Of a DNA stretch of 64,000 bases, positions 43,001 through 51,245 are shown piece by piece. The notes beneath the pieces were generated by a model. It ran no database searches. It had not been told where the DNA came from and saw only the letters and a program-made list of their open reading frames with translations. The stretch comes from Streptomyces uncialis (GTDB taxonomy: Bacteria > Actinomycetota > Actinomycetes > Streptomycetales > Streptomycetaceae). The position numbers and the translations under genes were made by a program. Numbering within the stretch: the stretch's first letter is position 1; each line of letters opens with the position of its first letter. The stretch is taken from assembly GCF_036250755.1 (NCBI RefSeq), contig NZ_CP109583.1:6549501-6613500 (forward strand), read 5' to 3'.

Positions 43001-44610
43001 AGCCCCGCCCGGCTCAGGAAGTCCCGCAGCCCCGGTACCTCGGCACCGGTCAGCAGCGCCTGCTCCACGGCGTCCATCGCCCGCCGGTTGCCCGCCGTCC
43101 CGAACGGGACGTAGTCGCGCTGCGCCCAGCGGGACTTGGCGAGCACGTCCAGCGGCTGGTCGATGGGGGAGCCCCACGTGTAGACGCCGTGCGCGGTCGC
43201 GGGCACCACCAGCGCCCGGCTGTCCGGGGTGTTCTTCTCCAGCCAGCCCGCCGTGGTCTCCCAGTAATCGGGCAGCTTCTGGAACGAACCCGGCTGGAGG
43301 ATCGAGCCGTTGACGTACGGCAGCGCGAGACCCGGCACCACGAGCACCGCGGCGACCGCGGGCGCCCAGCGGCGGCCCCGCACCGGCCGCGCCCCGTGCT
43401 CACGCACCGCGACGGCCAGCAGATGCGTCAGACCCAGCACCAGCGCGAGCGCGAGGCCCGTCTGGAACTTGTAGATGTTGCGGAACGGCACCAGCACACC
43501 GTCCAGCAGATCCTGCACGAAGCCGTGGAACGGACCGCCGAACGTGCCGCCGTACCCGGCCAGGGTCAGCAGCGCCACCGTCAGCACCGTCAGCGTCAGC
43601 CAGCGCCGCTCCGGCACGTCCCGGCGGGCCAGCCCCGCGAGACCCAGCGCGGCGGCGACCGCCGACGCCACGATCACCAGCACCGACGACGCGACACTCC
43701 ACCCGGCGGGCAGCCACGGCTCACCGAAGTTCAGATACGCGACCCAGTTCCCGGCGCCGCGCAGCGCCTCCGTCGCGGCCATCGTGTCGGTGGTGACCCG
43801 GGAGGTCTCCACGTACGGCAGGAAGTTCTCGCCGTACACCCCGAGCAGCAGCAGCGGGACCACCCACCACAGGGTCGCCAGCAGCACCCCCGGCACCCAC
43901 CACAGGATCAGCGCCCGCCGCCGCGGACCGCGCGGCCGGGTCAGCAGATACAGCGCCACCGGCAGCAGCGACGCCAGCGTCGACGCCGCGTTCACCCCGC
44001 CCATGCACACCACGAGCAGCGCGGAACGCAAGGCCGCGACCCGCGCGCTGTACCGGTCGTCGACCAGCGGCAGCAGCACCCACGGCAGCAGCGCGCCGGG
44101 CAGCGCCGCCGCCGACGTGGAACCGACGACGATCGTGTACGTCGGCCACAGCGCGTACACCGCCGCGCCCAGCAGCCGCGTCGAGCGGTTGCCCACGGCG
44201 AGGCGTTCCATGAGCCGCAGCGCGCCCCAGAACGCGGCCGTCACCACGATCGACAGCCACAGCCGCTCCGCGAGCCACACCGGGAGCTGCGCCAGATCGG
44301 CGAGCCCGTAGTAGGGGAGCATCGGGAACGCGTAGCCGATGTACTGGTCGGTGAGCGTGCCGAAGCCCGCCCGGTCCTGCCACAACTGGCCGAGGTCGCC
44401 GAGGAACTGCCAGGGGTCGACCGTGACCCCGAGCTTGGTGTCGAACGTCATCCGTCCTGGTGACACCACCAGGAACAGCGTGAACACCACGGCCCAGAAA
44501 CCGGCGAGCCACCGGCGCGACCGGGGCACCCCGGGAGGGCCTTCGGTGGTGCTGGTGGTGCGCGGGGCGGCCGGAGGGGGAGCCTGGGCCGCCGGGGCCG
44601 TACTGGTCAT
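40093..44610 (-). CDS. AftD-like alpha-(1->3)-arabinofuranosyltransferase (DUF3367 family)
   Basis: The protein has 1505 residues. A GT-C-type membrane domain comes first: WLAGFWAVVFTLFLVVSPGR, the first-loop acidic stretch TFDTKLGVTVDPWQFLGDLG, then about ten more helices to ~450. A long extracytoplasmic region (~460-1400) holds beta-sandwich, discoidin-like carbohydrate-binding segments (NWLFHLPQYDPVNAFDGNPD). C-terminal helices and a Pro/Ala-rich tail finish it. It fits the DUF3367/AftD family that adds arabinofuranose to envelope glycans in mycobacteria; Streptomyces lack mycolyl-arabinogalactan, so the acceptor is uncertain. Start and stop overlap both neighbours. Confidence 0.87.
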   Translation of the reverse strand: MTSTAPAAQAPPPAAPRTTSTTEGPPGVPRSRRWLAGFWAVVFTLFLVVSPGRMTFDTKLGVTVDPWQFLGDLGQLWQDRAGFGTLTDQYIGYAFPMLPYYGLADLAQLPVWLAERLWLSIVVTAAFWGALRLMERLAVGNRSTRLLGAAVYALWPTYTIVVGSTSAAALPGALLPWVLLPLVDDRYSARVAALRSALLVVCMGGVNAASTLASLLPVALYLLTRPRGPRRRALILWWVPGVLLATLWWVVPLLLLGVYGENFLPYVETSRVTTDTMAATEALRGAGNWVAYLNFGEPWLPAGWSVASSVLVIVASAVAAALGLAGLARRDVPERRWLTLTVLTVALLTLAGYGGTFGGPFHGFVQDLLDGVLVPFRNIYKFQTGLALALVLGLTHLLAVAVREHGARPVRGRRWAPAVAAVLVVPGLALPYVNGSILQPGSFQKLPDYWETTAGWLEKNTPDSRALVVPATAHGVYTWGSPIDQPLDVLAKSRWAQRDYVPFGTAGNRRAMDAVEQALLTGAEVPGLRDFLSRAGLHHVVVRNDLDPDQIGYVPTTTVKRTLEQSGYERVEGFGPVMTGGRIADDTPLQVEGLFAQQRAVEIYEPAAGTKRPGQAGIYAAADTAVVSGGPETLLPLSGDPSLRDRPTVLTGDGHPGVDKPALQVVGDGLRRADTRFGLVNTNTSYTYTEDERNHSGSVQDPGDEPHQILPKSGVRHQTVAELRGARAVTASSSGNWLFHLPQYDPVNAFDGNPDTAWAVGTSGDAAGEWLRIAFEGTTEMPSSLTVTPLPQNGTRAAPTKVRVETERGSETSPLRANGKPQDIKSPPGGTDWLRITIVETESGGPGLTGAGFSEIEIPDVSVTRMLKLPTDAENATRAGAETVSLHRTADPGGLSPAGTESGLHRSFTTSDGGAHQVRMSAVPVPGEALDKLLYGAGTERPRNQVVATAASTARLGAQLSARNLTDGDLTTAWIAGDEPVVRLAWRDKRPVDRLVLTGAGGLSARPTKVEISSPDGAAIANVDDNGWVRFDPITTDELEIRVTATSEVTLHNPVAGDDLRLPVGLTEITVPALEPDGYRTERPSDGRSFTLECGEGPAVAIDGVLHATSAKGVVQDLVERRPVDVTLCQRDEPDAELTLGTGTHTLEAGDEGPLAVTAATLTRGEAAAPATATRELKVDDWLGDRRQLTVGSGAESYLTTYENVNEGWKATLDGKELTSVRLDGWQQGFRVPEGEGGKVTLSYEPARTYEIGLVVGFAALLGLVGLVLWRRQEENPHGPSAAVNGPGTLLGTVALTLVAVVIAGWFALLVPFLAVLALRRHTLLVPIAFVSMTAAGVVAATGAGEAPAAGEGSFGPLAQVLALIALFASLVTVGGGGGGHRRRTAGPAAAGPTGTAVLPAQPYGAPAVQPAPAGTPTARPAGPAGQGSASAVPAGSDAAPTAPAAPAAPAAPAAPAGTSGAGRADGADGPDEAKRTAGQDGRDGRTVTARGPGSGARDAGGGAR

Positions 44611-45413
44611 GGACACCGCCTGAGGATGAGGAGAAGGTTCCAGGTGGCGAATTCCCGCAGGCCCGGCACCCGGGTCACCGCACCGGCCAGGAACGGCCAG
44701 TAGCGGGACCGGGCGGACACCACGGTGACATCGGTCCGCGCCCTCACCTGGCGCAGCGTCGGACCTACGTGCACGGCGAAGAGGTTCTCGCCGAGGATGT
44801 GCTTGGCGGGGCGGCCGGAGCGCCGCTCGTAGCGGTCCCGCGCCCGGCGGGCGCCCAGATAGTGCCAGGGCGCCCCCTCGTGACCGCCCCACGGGGAGAG
44901 CCAGTTGGTGAACGAGACATAGATCAGCCCGCCGGGGCGGGTGACGCGGACCATCTCACTGAGGAAGGTCTGCGGATCGTCCACGTGCTCCAGGACGTTC
45001 GAGGAGAAACACACATCGGCGGTGCCGTCCGCGAGCGGCAGCAGATAGCCGTCCGCGACGACCGCGCCCTCGGGCGGGGAGCCGCCCAGTTCCCGGGGGT
45101 CCGGCTCGAACAGCGCCGCACACGCGCCGCGCCGCCGGAACTCCCGGGTGAAGTACCCGCCGCCACCGCCGATGTCGACGACGGTCCGCCCGTCGAGCGG
45201 CCCGCCGTACGCCTCGACCTGGTCGGCGGCGTCCTGGGCGAGCAGGGTGTAGCACGCCTCGGGGTCGTCCTGTTCCCGCAGGAACGCGCGGAACAGCGCG
45301 GCCGACCGCCGGAAGGAGGGGTCCTTCCGCCACGGCCGCCGCGGACCGTCCGCGGGGCGCGCCGGGGGGCGGCCCGCACCGGTACGGCCGACTCTTGGAC
45401 CAGGGGCTTGCAT
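44607..45413 (-). CDS. Class I SAM-dependent methyltransferase
   Basis: The protein has 268 residues. Motif I is TVVDIGGGGGYFTREFRRRG and the acidic motif II is AALFEPDPREL. The later NVLEHVDDPQTFLSEMVRVT and RPGGLIYVSFTNW are typical of Methyltransf_11/23 enzymes found in polysaccharide clusters. The N terminus (~30 residues) is Arg/Pro-rich. The ATG at 45413 follows GTGAGG. It lies 6 bp after the glycosyltransferase stop and overlaps the AftD-like start by 4 bp (ATGA). Confidence 0.88.
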   Translation of the reverse strand: MQAPGPRVGRTGAGRPPARPADGPRRPWRKDPSFRRSAALFRAFLREQDDPEACYTLLAQDAADQVEAYGGPLDGRTVVDIGGGGGYFTREFRRRGACAALFEPDPRELGGSPPEGAVVADGYLLPLADGTADVCFSSNVLEHVDDPQTFLSEMVRVTRPGGLIYVSFTNWLSPWGGHEGAPWHYLGARRARDRYERRSGRPAKHILGENLFAVHVGPTLRQVRARTDVTVVSARSRYWPFLAGAVTRVPGLREFATWNLLLILRRCP

Positions 45414-45419
45414 CGGACC

Positions 45420-46961
45420 TCACTTCCGCCGGGACGGCGGTGCGCCGCCCTCGTCGGCACCCGGGACCCGGGCGGACGCAGGGACGGACAGGGGAGCGGG
45501 GACGGGGGCCGCGGACGCCGCGGACAGGGGTGTCCGCGCGGCGGGCACGGTGGGGACGGGTACGGGGGCGGCGGATACGGGCGCGGGTGCGGCGGGCACG
45601 GGTGCGGGTGCGGGTGCGGCGGTCAGGACCGTGCCGCCGGACGGGGCGGACCCACCGGACCGGGACCGGACGGGCCCACCGCTCGGAACCGGCCCACCGC
45701 TCGGAACCGGCCCGCCGCTCGGGACCGGCCCGCCGGACGGGATTCGTGCGGCGGGTACGGTCGCCACCGGTACGGGGGCGGGGATCGGCGCGGACGCCGT
45801 CACGGGGGCGGGGCGCTGTCCGGTCGCGGCCTCCACGGCCACGTCCCGGAACGCGCGCACCGTGTTCGCCCACGTGTAACCGGCGGCCCGCTCACGCGCG
45901 GCGGCGCCCATCGACGCCCGCCGCCGCTCGCTGAGGGCCAGCGAGCACCAGGCGGCGGCGAACGAGCTCTCGCCCCGGGCGAGCACCCCGGTCACCCCGT
46001 CGTCGACGGAGTCCCGCAGCCCGGGTACGTCGAAGCCGACGGTCGGGGTCGAGCACATCGCCGCCTCGGTGACCACCAGCCCCCAGCCCTCGACGGCCGA
46101 GGGATGCAGCAACAGCCAGGCCGCGCACAGCAGACGGTGCTTCTCCGCCTCCGTGACATGTCCGGCGAACTCGACCCCGGGACCGGCCATCCGTTCCAGC
46201 CGGGCGCGTTCGGGGCCGTCCCCGACGATGACGAGCCGGCCGCCGGTCACCAGCCGGACCCGCTCCCACAGCCGCAGCAGCAGATCGATCCGTTTGTACT
46301 CGACGAGCCGTCCCATCGCGAGGAACAACGGCTCACCGGAGCGCGGGAGTTGGGGTCCCGGTTCCTCGACCCCGTTGTGGACGACCCGGACGCGGTCGCG
46401 TTCCACGCCGATGGCGCCCAGCGCGTCGGCGGTGGAGGACGACACGGCGACCATCAGATTGCGCCGCTGGCCCTCCCGCAGCGCCCAGTGCTCCAGCTTG
46501 CGGCCGAGCCGTCCGGCCGGGGCGAGGGGACCCCCGCCGAAGCGCATGTCCCACAGATCGGTGTGGACGTGGTTGACCAGACAGAGGGTGGGACCCCGGT
46601 GCCAGAGCGGCGCCAGGTAGGGCATGCCGTTGCACACCTCGACCAGCAGATCGCAGTCACCGACCTGGCGGGCCAGGGTCCGGCGGGCCCGCAGATAGTG
46701 ACCGAGGTCGCCGCCCGCCGACACGACCCGGTAGTCGCGGCGGGCGGCCGGCCCGCCGCACACCAGGGTCACCTGGTGCCCGAGCCGGGTGAGGCCGTCG
46801 GCGAGTTTGTCGACGAGCAGTTCGGAGCCCCCGGCGGCCGGGTTGCCGAGGTCACGACGGGTGAGGAACACGATGCGGCGGGGCGTTGCGGGCGGCGCCG
46901 CCGGTGGCTGCGCGGACCGCGGTGCGGCCGTGCGCGGCGAAGCGGGCACGTGCTGGGGCAT
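45420..46961 (-). CDS. Family 4 (GT-B) glycosyltransferase with repetitive tail
   Basis: The protein has 513 residues. The GT-B fold starts RIVFLTRRDLGNPAAGGSE (N-domain), with the C-domain RLVIVGDGPERARLERMAGP and the donor-site motif HPSAVEGWGLVVTEAAMCST (EX7E-type). These are retaining GT4 features. After ~residue 390 the tail is Pro/Ala/Val low complexity, including four tandem SGGPVP-type units coded by an 18-bp repeat (45673-45744). ATG at 46961 has TTGGAG upstream. It is the first gene of the eight-gene operon. Confidence 0.87.
   Translation of the reverse strand: MPQHVPASPRTAAPRSAQPPAAPPATPRRIVFLTRRDLGNPAAGGSELLVDKLADGLTRLGHQVTLVCGGPAARRDYRVVSAGGDLGHYLRARRTLARQVGDCDLLVEVCNGMPYLAPLWHRGPTLCLVNHVHTDLWDMRFGGGPLAPAGRLGRKLEHWALREGQRRNLMVAVSSSTADALGAIGVERDRVRVVHNGVEEPGPQLPRSGEPLFLAMGRLVEYKRIDLLLRLWERVRLVTGGRLVIVGDGPERARLERMAGPGVEFAGHVTEAEKHRLLCAAWLLLHPSAVEGWGLVVTEAAMCSTPTVGFDVPGLRDSVDDGVTGVLARGESSFAAAWCSLALSERRRASMGAAARERAAGYTWANTVRAFRDVAVEAATGQRPAPVTASAPIPAPVPVATVPAARIPSGGPVPSGGPVPSGGPVPSGGPVRSRSGGSAPSGGTVLTAAPAPAPVPAAPAPVSAAPVPVPTVPAARTPLSAASAAPVPAPLSVPASARVPGADEGGAPPSRRK
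45673..45744. repeat. 18-bp tandem repeat inside the glycosyltransferase tail
   Basis: Four units: GGCCCACCGCTCGGAACC at 45673 and 45691, a variant at 45709, and a more diverged fourth at 45727. They keep the reading frame (six residues per unit). Confidence 0.75.
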
Positions 46962-47555
46962 GTGGTGCTCCAACTCGTCTCGGGGTGAGCAACCGTGGGG
47001 ACGGTCGACGAACGGGGTCGGTGCGGTGCGGTGGTGGTGCGGTGGTGGTGGTGCGGTGCGGTGCGGTCGTGAGCGGTGCGGGTGGTGCGGTGGTGCCGTG
47101 CCGTGCCGTGCTGAGAGGTGCGGTGACGGGCGGTGGTTCGCGGTCCGGCGGGTTCGCCGTTTCTGTGCGGTGCATGACACCGCGGTGCCGGGACCGCGCC
47201 CCGGGGGGAAGAGGGTGCGGCGCGGTCCCGGCACCGGTCGGGTACTCCGAGCGGTACGTCCGAGCGGTACGGGTGGGGATGGGCGGTACGGGTGGAGAGG
47301 AGCGGGCGGTGCGGCGCGGTACGGAACGCCGGACGCCGTACGGGAAACGGCGAGGGCGGTCGGTACGGGTCGCACCGAGGTCACGGAACGGTTCGGAACG
47401 GGGCGAGCGGACCCCGGTACGGGACGGGGTCGTGCTCGAATGTGCTGGGGTGCTGCACGGATGGTGTTGGGTGGGATGGACAGTTTTCGCCCAGCCGTTC
47501 GCTGCGGCTACTCACCGAGGTGACAAGTTCGGCACCTGTTACCCCCCGTACCCCC
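46962..47555. other. Gene-free GGT-rich low-complexity region
   Basis: About 590 bp upstream of the glycan operon. 47015-47150 is a microsatellite-like run of GGTGC and GGT units; 47225-47350 is rich in GGTACGG. The operon promoter presumably lies here. An AT-richer stretch near 47480-47545 lies just beyond the DUF3068 stop. No convincing -35/-10 pair was found. Confidence 0.45.
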
Positions 47556-48533
47556 TCAGCTGGGTGACAGTTCGGCCGCCGGAGCCGCCCCGTCGTCCTT
47601 CCGGCGCCCCCGGACGACGAGCACCGTGCCCGCGGCGGCGAGCAGCAGGCCCAGCACCCCCGCCCCCACCGGCACCGTCAGCCCCACCAGGACCAGCCTG
47701 CGTCCGTCCGCGGCGGCCAGCTCGACCTGCTTCTTCTGGGTGTCCTTCGTGAACGCGATGCGCTCGCTCTCCAGCAGCACCACCTCGTCGGTGTCCCCGC
47801 CGGGCGCCCGCAGCGTCTTGCGGGGGCCGATCGCCGCGAACAGGATGCGGCCCGTGCGCTGGTCGGCGACCAGTTCGATGCCGTGGTTGGCGTACCACTC
47901 CTCGGCCAGCACCTGGCCCCGCGCGGGCTGCCCGACGAGCATTCCGGGCACCTGCCGTGTGCCGGTCTTCACCGCGTCGACCTTCGCCGTGAACCGGTAT
48001 CCCTCATGGCCCTGGATCTTCTTCGTGCCCTGGTAGGCGAGCTGCACGGTCCCGCCGAGCGTGTTGTCCCACCAGCTGTACGAGCGCTTCTCCACGCCGA
48101 ACGGGAACTTCAGATACGCCTCGCCCTCGAAATAGGGGCTCTCCTCGCAGCAGTGGACCGGACGGTTGGTCTTCCGGTCGGTCACCCAGCGTTCCAGCGT
48201 CCACTGGAGCGCGTCGTGCGGATCGGCGGCCGGCAGCGAGGCGTCCGTGTCGACGCTCGTCGCGACGTCCCAGATGGCCCGGCCGCTCTTCTCGCTGTCG
48301 GCCACGTCGCCGCGCACCTTACGGGTGATGGTGAGCGGTGTGCCCTTGACGGTCTTGACCTTCTTCGTATCGAAGTAGCTGCCCTGACCTGCGAAGACAG
48401 TGGTGACGTCGGTGTCGATGGGGGTGCGCTGGGCACGGGGTTCCACGTACCAGGCGAGCATCGCGGCGAGCACCAGCAGGAAGGTGCCTGCGCCGAGCAG
48501 GACGAGGGACAGGGGTGAGGCGGTACGTCGCAT
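47556..48533 (-). CDS. DUF3068 (PorA family) membrane-anchored protein
   Basis: The protein has 325 residues. An N-terminal anchor (LSLVLLGAGTFLLVLAAMLA) is followed by a large outside domain with YVEPRAQRTPIDTDVTTVFA, YFEGEAYLKFPFGVEKRSYS and WWDNTLGGTVQLAYQG. A second hydrophobic segment (LVGLTVPVGAGVLGLLLAAA) and a cytoplasmic tail end it. This is the DUF3068 pattern, widespread in actinobacteria and of unclear function. Start 48533 is preceded by TGGAG. It lies upstream of the glycan operon on the same strand but 594 bp away, so co-transcription is unlikely. Confidence 0.85.
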   Translation of the reverse strand: MRRTASPLSLVLLGAGTFLLVLAAMLAWYVEPRAQRTPIDTDVTTVFAGQGSYFDTKKVKTVKGTPLTITRKVRGDVADSEKSGRAIWDVATSVDTDASLPAADPHDALQWTLERWVTDRKTNRPVHCCEESPYFEGEAYLKFPFGVEKRSYSWWDNTLGGTVQLAYQGTKKIQGHEGYRFTAKVDAVKTGTRQVPGMLVGQPARGQVLAEEWYANHGIELVADQRTGRILFAAIGPRKTLRAPGGDTDEVVLLESERIAFTKDTQKKQVELAAADGRRLVLVGLTVPVGAGVLGLLLAAAGTVLVVRGRRKDDGAAPAAELSPS

Positions 48534-48855
48534 CCGGGCACTCCAGGGGAGGGGTCGGGACAGCTCGACACGGTGAGGTGGATCGAAGGAGGACGCCGTC
48601 ACGAGGTGACGGAGCGTGAGCGCGCGGCGAGGAAAAGCGAGGGCGCGTTATGGGCCGGGAACCGTAGGCGCACCCTTGACTAGGTGTCAATGCTTGTCGA
48701 GACTGACCCCAGCCGGACGGGACCGGCACGCGTCGCCACAGGACGGCCGATGGCCCTCAAGCCTGTGACCAGCGGCGCACAGCGTACGGATCATGGATCG
48801 TGTGGATCTTCCAGGGTGGGGACGACCTTTCGACCGGAGAGGCTGGACCCAGCAC

Positions 48856-49008
48856 ATGCCCAGACTGCTCGCCGCCACGATCACCGTCGTGGTCGCCGCC
48901 GCCCTAGCCGCGGGCACCGCCGTCGGTGTCGTGGCACTGCTCGACGCCACCCCCGAACAGCCCAACACCCCGCTCGTGACGTACGAGACGGCCCCGCAGG
49001 AGCGCTGA
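48856..49008 (+). CDS. DUF2613-like small membrane protein
   Basis: The protein has 50 residues. MPRLLAATITVVVAAALAAG forms a single membrane span or uncleaved signal; it ends TPEQPNTPLVTYETAPQER, a motif shared by many Streptomyces homologues (DUF2613-like). ATG at 48856 is preferred; an upstream ATG at 48793 would add 21 unlike residues. GGAGAGG lies ~13 nt upstream. Function unknown. It is followed after 3 bp by the PucR gene and is probably co-transcribed with it. Confidence 0.7.
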   Translation: MPRLLAATITVVVAAALAAGTAVGVVALLDATPEQPNTPLVTYETAPQER

Positions 49009-49011
49009 CCC

Positions 49012-50364
49012 GTGGCCGTCGTCCCCTCCCCGTCCCCGGCTCGCCGGGGCACCCCCGGACCACCGGGCGCACCGGCCGGCCCCGTGCCGCCCGGCCCCGG
49101 CCCGCACCCCGGGGGACCGCTGTCGGCCTGGCACGACGTGCCCCGGACCCAGGTGCGGCAGTTCGCCGCGCTCGCCATGGCCGAGGTGCCCGTCCTCGCC
49201 GAGGAGATCCTCGGCGAGATCCGCCGTGAGTACCCCCATCTGCCCGTCATCCTCGACGACTCCGGCGAGCCCAAGTCCCTCGTCGGCATCCGCCGCGCCA
49301 TCGAGGTCTTCGTCCAGCATCTGGATTCCCCCGAGGACCGGCCCCGGGTCCATCCCGAGGTCTTCCAGGACTTCGGCCGCGGCGAGGGACTCGGCGGGCG
49401 CACCCTCGACTCGCTCCAGGCGATCTACCGGATGGGCGTCCGGCTCGCGTGGCGCCGCCTCGCGGAGATCGGCCAGCGCGTCGACATCCCGCCGCCCGCC
49501 ATGTACGAACTCGCCGACGCGGGCTACGAGTACCTCGACGGACTCGTCGACCAGTCGGTGCGGGGCTACGCGGAGGCCGCCGCCCGGCAGGCGGGGGAGC
49601 GGCTGCGGCTCCAGCGCAAGCTGATGGAACTCCTGCTCGCCGAACGCGTCCGTTCCCCGGCCGGCCCCGAGGCCGCGCACGGCCCGCACGGACCGCCCGA
49701 GTTCGCCGTCGCCCTCGCGGAGCGCGCCGCGCGGATCGGCTGGCCGCTGCCCACGACGGTCGCCGCGGGTGTGCTGCTGCGGCCCGCGCGGGAAGCGGTG
49801 GCGCCGGCCGTCGGCCAGGGCGTGCTGCTGGACATGGAGGCGGAACTGCCCCGGGTGGTCGTGCCCGAACCGGACGCGGCGGGCCGCCCGGAACTGCTGC
49901 GCCGGGCGATGACCGGCTGGTCCGGCGCGATCGGTCCGCCGGTGCCGCTGGTCGACGCGGCGAAGTCGCTGCGCTGGGCCGAGGCGGCCGTCCGGCTGAT
50001 GGAACGCGGACTGCTGCCCACCGGGGAGGTGCTGCTGTGCACGGAGCACACCCAGGCCCTGGTGCTGCTCCAGCCCGAGGAACTGATCGACGACCTCGCC
50101 CGCCGGGCCCTCGCCCCGCTCGCCGACTGCGGTCGCACCCATGGGCGGCGGCTCGCGGAGACCCTGCTCGCCTGGCTGGAGACCCGGGGCGGCGCCCCCG
50201 AGGTCGCCGGCCGGCTCGGCGTCCATCCGCAGACCGTGCGCTACCGGCTGCGGCAGATCAGGGAGCTGTGGGGCGACGAGATCGACGACCCGGACCGCCG
50301 GTTCGAACTCGAACTCGTCCTGCGCGCGCAGCGGTTGCGCGGCGAACTCGGCACCTGGACCTGA
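49012..50364 (+). CDS. PucR family helix-turn-helix regulator
   Basis: The protein has 450 residues (start GTG at 49012; the first ~35 residues are Pro-rich and the start could be later). The N-terminal part is an RsbRD_N-like helical domain (MAEVPVLAEEILGEIRREYP, MGVRLAWRRLAEIGQRVDIP). A GGDEF-like middle segment (PLPTTVAAGVLLRPAREAVA) leads to the C-terminal PucR HTH: LLAWLETRGGAPEVAGRLGV, HPQTVRYRLRQIRELWG. PucR proteins act as activators of purine or other catabolic genes. No target is obvious nearby. Confidence 0.87.
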   Translation: MAVVPSPSPARRGTPGPPGAPAGPVPPGPGPHPGGPLSAWHDVPRTQVRQFAALAMAEVPVLAEEILGEIRREYPHLPVILDDSGEPKSLVGIRRAIEVFVQHLDSPEDRPRVHPEVFQDFGRGEGLGGRTLDSLQAIYRMGVRLAWRRLAEIGQRVDIPPPAMYELADAGYEYLDGLVDQSVRGYAEAAARQAGERLRLQRKLMELLLAERVRSPAGPEAAHGPHGPPEFAVALAERAARIGWPLPTTVAAGVLLRPAREAVAPAVGQGVLLDMEAELPRVVVPEPDAAGRPELLRRAMTGWSGAIGPPVPLVDAAKSLRWAEAAVRLMERGLLPTGEVLLCTEHTQALVLLQPEELIDDLARRALAPLADCGRTHGRRLAETLLAWLETRGGAPEVAGRLGVHPQTVRYRLRQIRELWGDEIDDPDRRFELELVLRAQRLRGELGTWT

Positions 50365-50531
50365 CGCCCGGCCCGCGTTCCGGCCCGCGCCCCGGCCCGT
50401 GTTCCCGCCTGGGCTCCGACCCCGGCTCCGACCCCGGCTCCGGGCTCCGGTGAACGCCGGGCGCCCGGCGCGCGTATCAGGGGGCGGCCCGTGACCCCCC
50501 GGCACGGGCCGCTCAGACGAGACCGCTCCCG

Positions 50532-50553
50532 CCGGCCTGACCGATCAGGCCGG
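50532..50553. terminator. Perfect hairpin between convergent pucR-type and marR-type genes
   Basis: CCGGCCTGA-CCGA-TCAGGCCGG: 9-bp perfect stem with a 4-nt loop. It is followed by several GGACCGGTCAGACCG-like repeats up to 50610. Confidence 0.75.
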
Positions 50554-50607
50554 TCGGACCGGTCAGACCGTTCGGAGCAGTCTGACCCGGCGGACCCGGC
50601 GGACCGG

Positions 50608-51045
50608 TCAGACCGGGAGCATCCGGCGCAGCAGATCGCGCAGGGCGAGCCGTTCGGCGTCGGAGAGCGCGGCGAGGGGTTCCCGGGCGAAGTCCAGGGA
50701 GTCGCGCAGGACGCGGGCGAGCCGCTGCCCCTCGGGGGTGGCGGCCGCCAGCTTCACCCGCCGGTCGTCGGGGTCCGCGCGGCGTTCCACCAGCCCGCGG
50801 ACCTCCAGCCGGTCCACGATGCCGGTGATGTTCGACGGTTCGCACTTGAGGCTCTCCGCGACCCGGCGCATCGGCAGCGGCCCGAGCGACAGCAGCGCGA
50901 GCGTCCTGGCCTGCACCCCGGTCAGCGCGTGCCGCCCGGCGACCTCCTCGTACTCCTCGTGGTACCGCGCGACGACGGCGCCGATCAGTTCGACGACCTC
51001 CAGGGTCAGCGGATCGACGGGCGGGGTGCGGTGCTCGGTGGCCAT
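50608..51045 (-). CDS. MarR family transcriptional regulator
   Basis: The protein has 145 residues. The winged helix is well preserved: HALTGVQARTLALLSLGPLP, RRVAESLKCEPSNITGIVDR, and the wing LVERRADPDDRRVKLAAATP. ATG at 51045 is chosen because the conserved fold starts soon after. It is divergent from a quinone-oxidoreductase-like gene, with an inverted repeat that overlaps a sigma-70 type promoter between them, so it probably represses both genes until a ligand (often a phenolic or quinone) binds. Confidence 0.9.
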   Translation of the reverse strand: MATEHRTPPVDPLTLEVVELIGAVVARYHEEYEEVAGRHALTGVQARTLALLSLGPLPMRRVAESLKCEPSNITGIVDRLEVRGLVERRADPDDRRVKLAAATPEGQRLARVLRDSLDFAREPLAALSDAERLALRDLLRRMLPV

Positions 51046-51063
51046 GCGGATCAGGTTACCCCG

Positions 51064-51096
51064 ATACTTGACATCATGAAATATTAAGACAAGTAT
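51064..51096 (+). promoter_or_regulatory. Promoter overlapped by an inverted-repeat operator
   Basis: TTGACA at 51068-51073 and AAGTAT at 51091-51096 are 17 bp apart and point to the oxidoreductase. The same stretch has ATACTTG at its left end and CAAGTAT at its right end, an inverted repeat with a 19-nt AT-rich core. The region is far more AT-rich than its surroundings. Confidence 0.7.
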
Positions 51097-51245
51097 TTGT
51101 TTCAGAATATGAAGTTTCACCATGTGAAGTACGGCCCGTGCGGTACCGCGCATGACGTACCGCACACGGCGTACCGCGTGGAGCGCGGTGTGTGCCCGAC
51201 CGGCAGCGCGCGTCCGACCGCCCGACCCAGGAGGAGAGTCCCCCC

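Noticed and set aside
39745..44463. 1572-residue open frame on the plus strand opposite the AftD-like gene
   Set aside because: Arg/His/Gln-rich translation without domains and no third-position GC bias. It is a shadow frame of the minus-strand gene.
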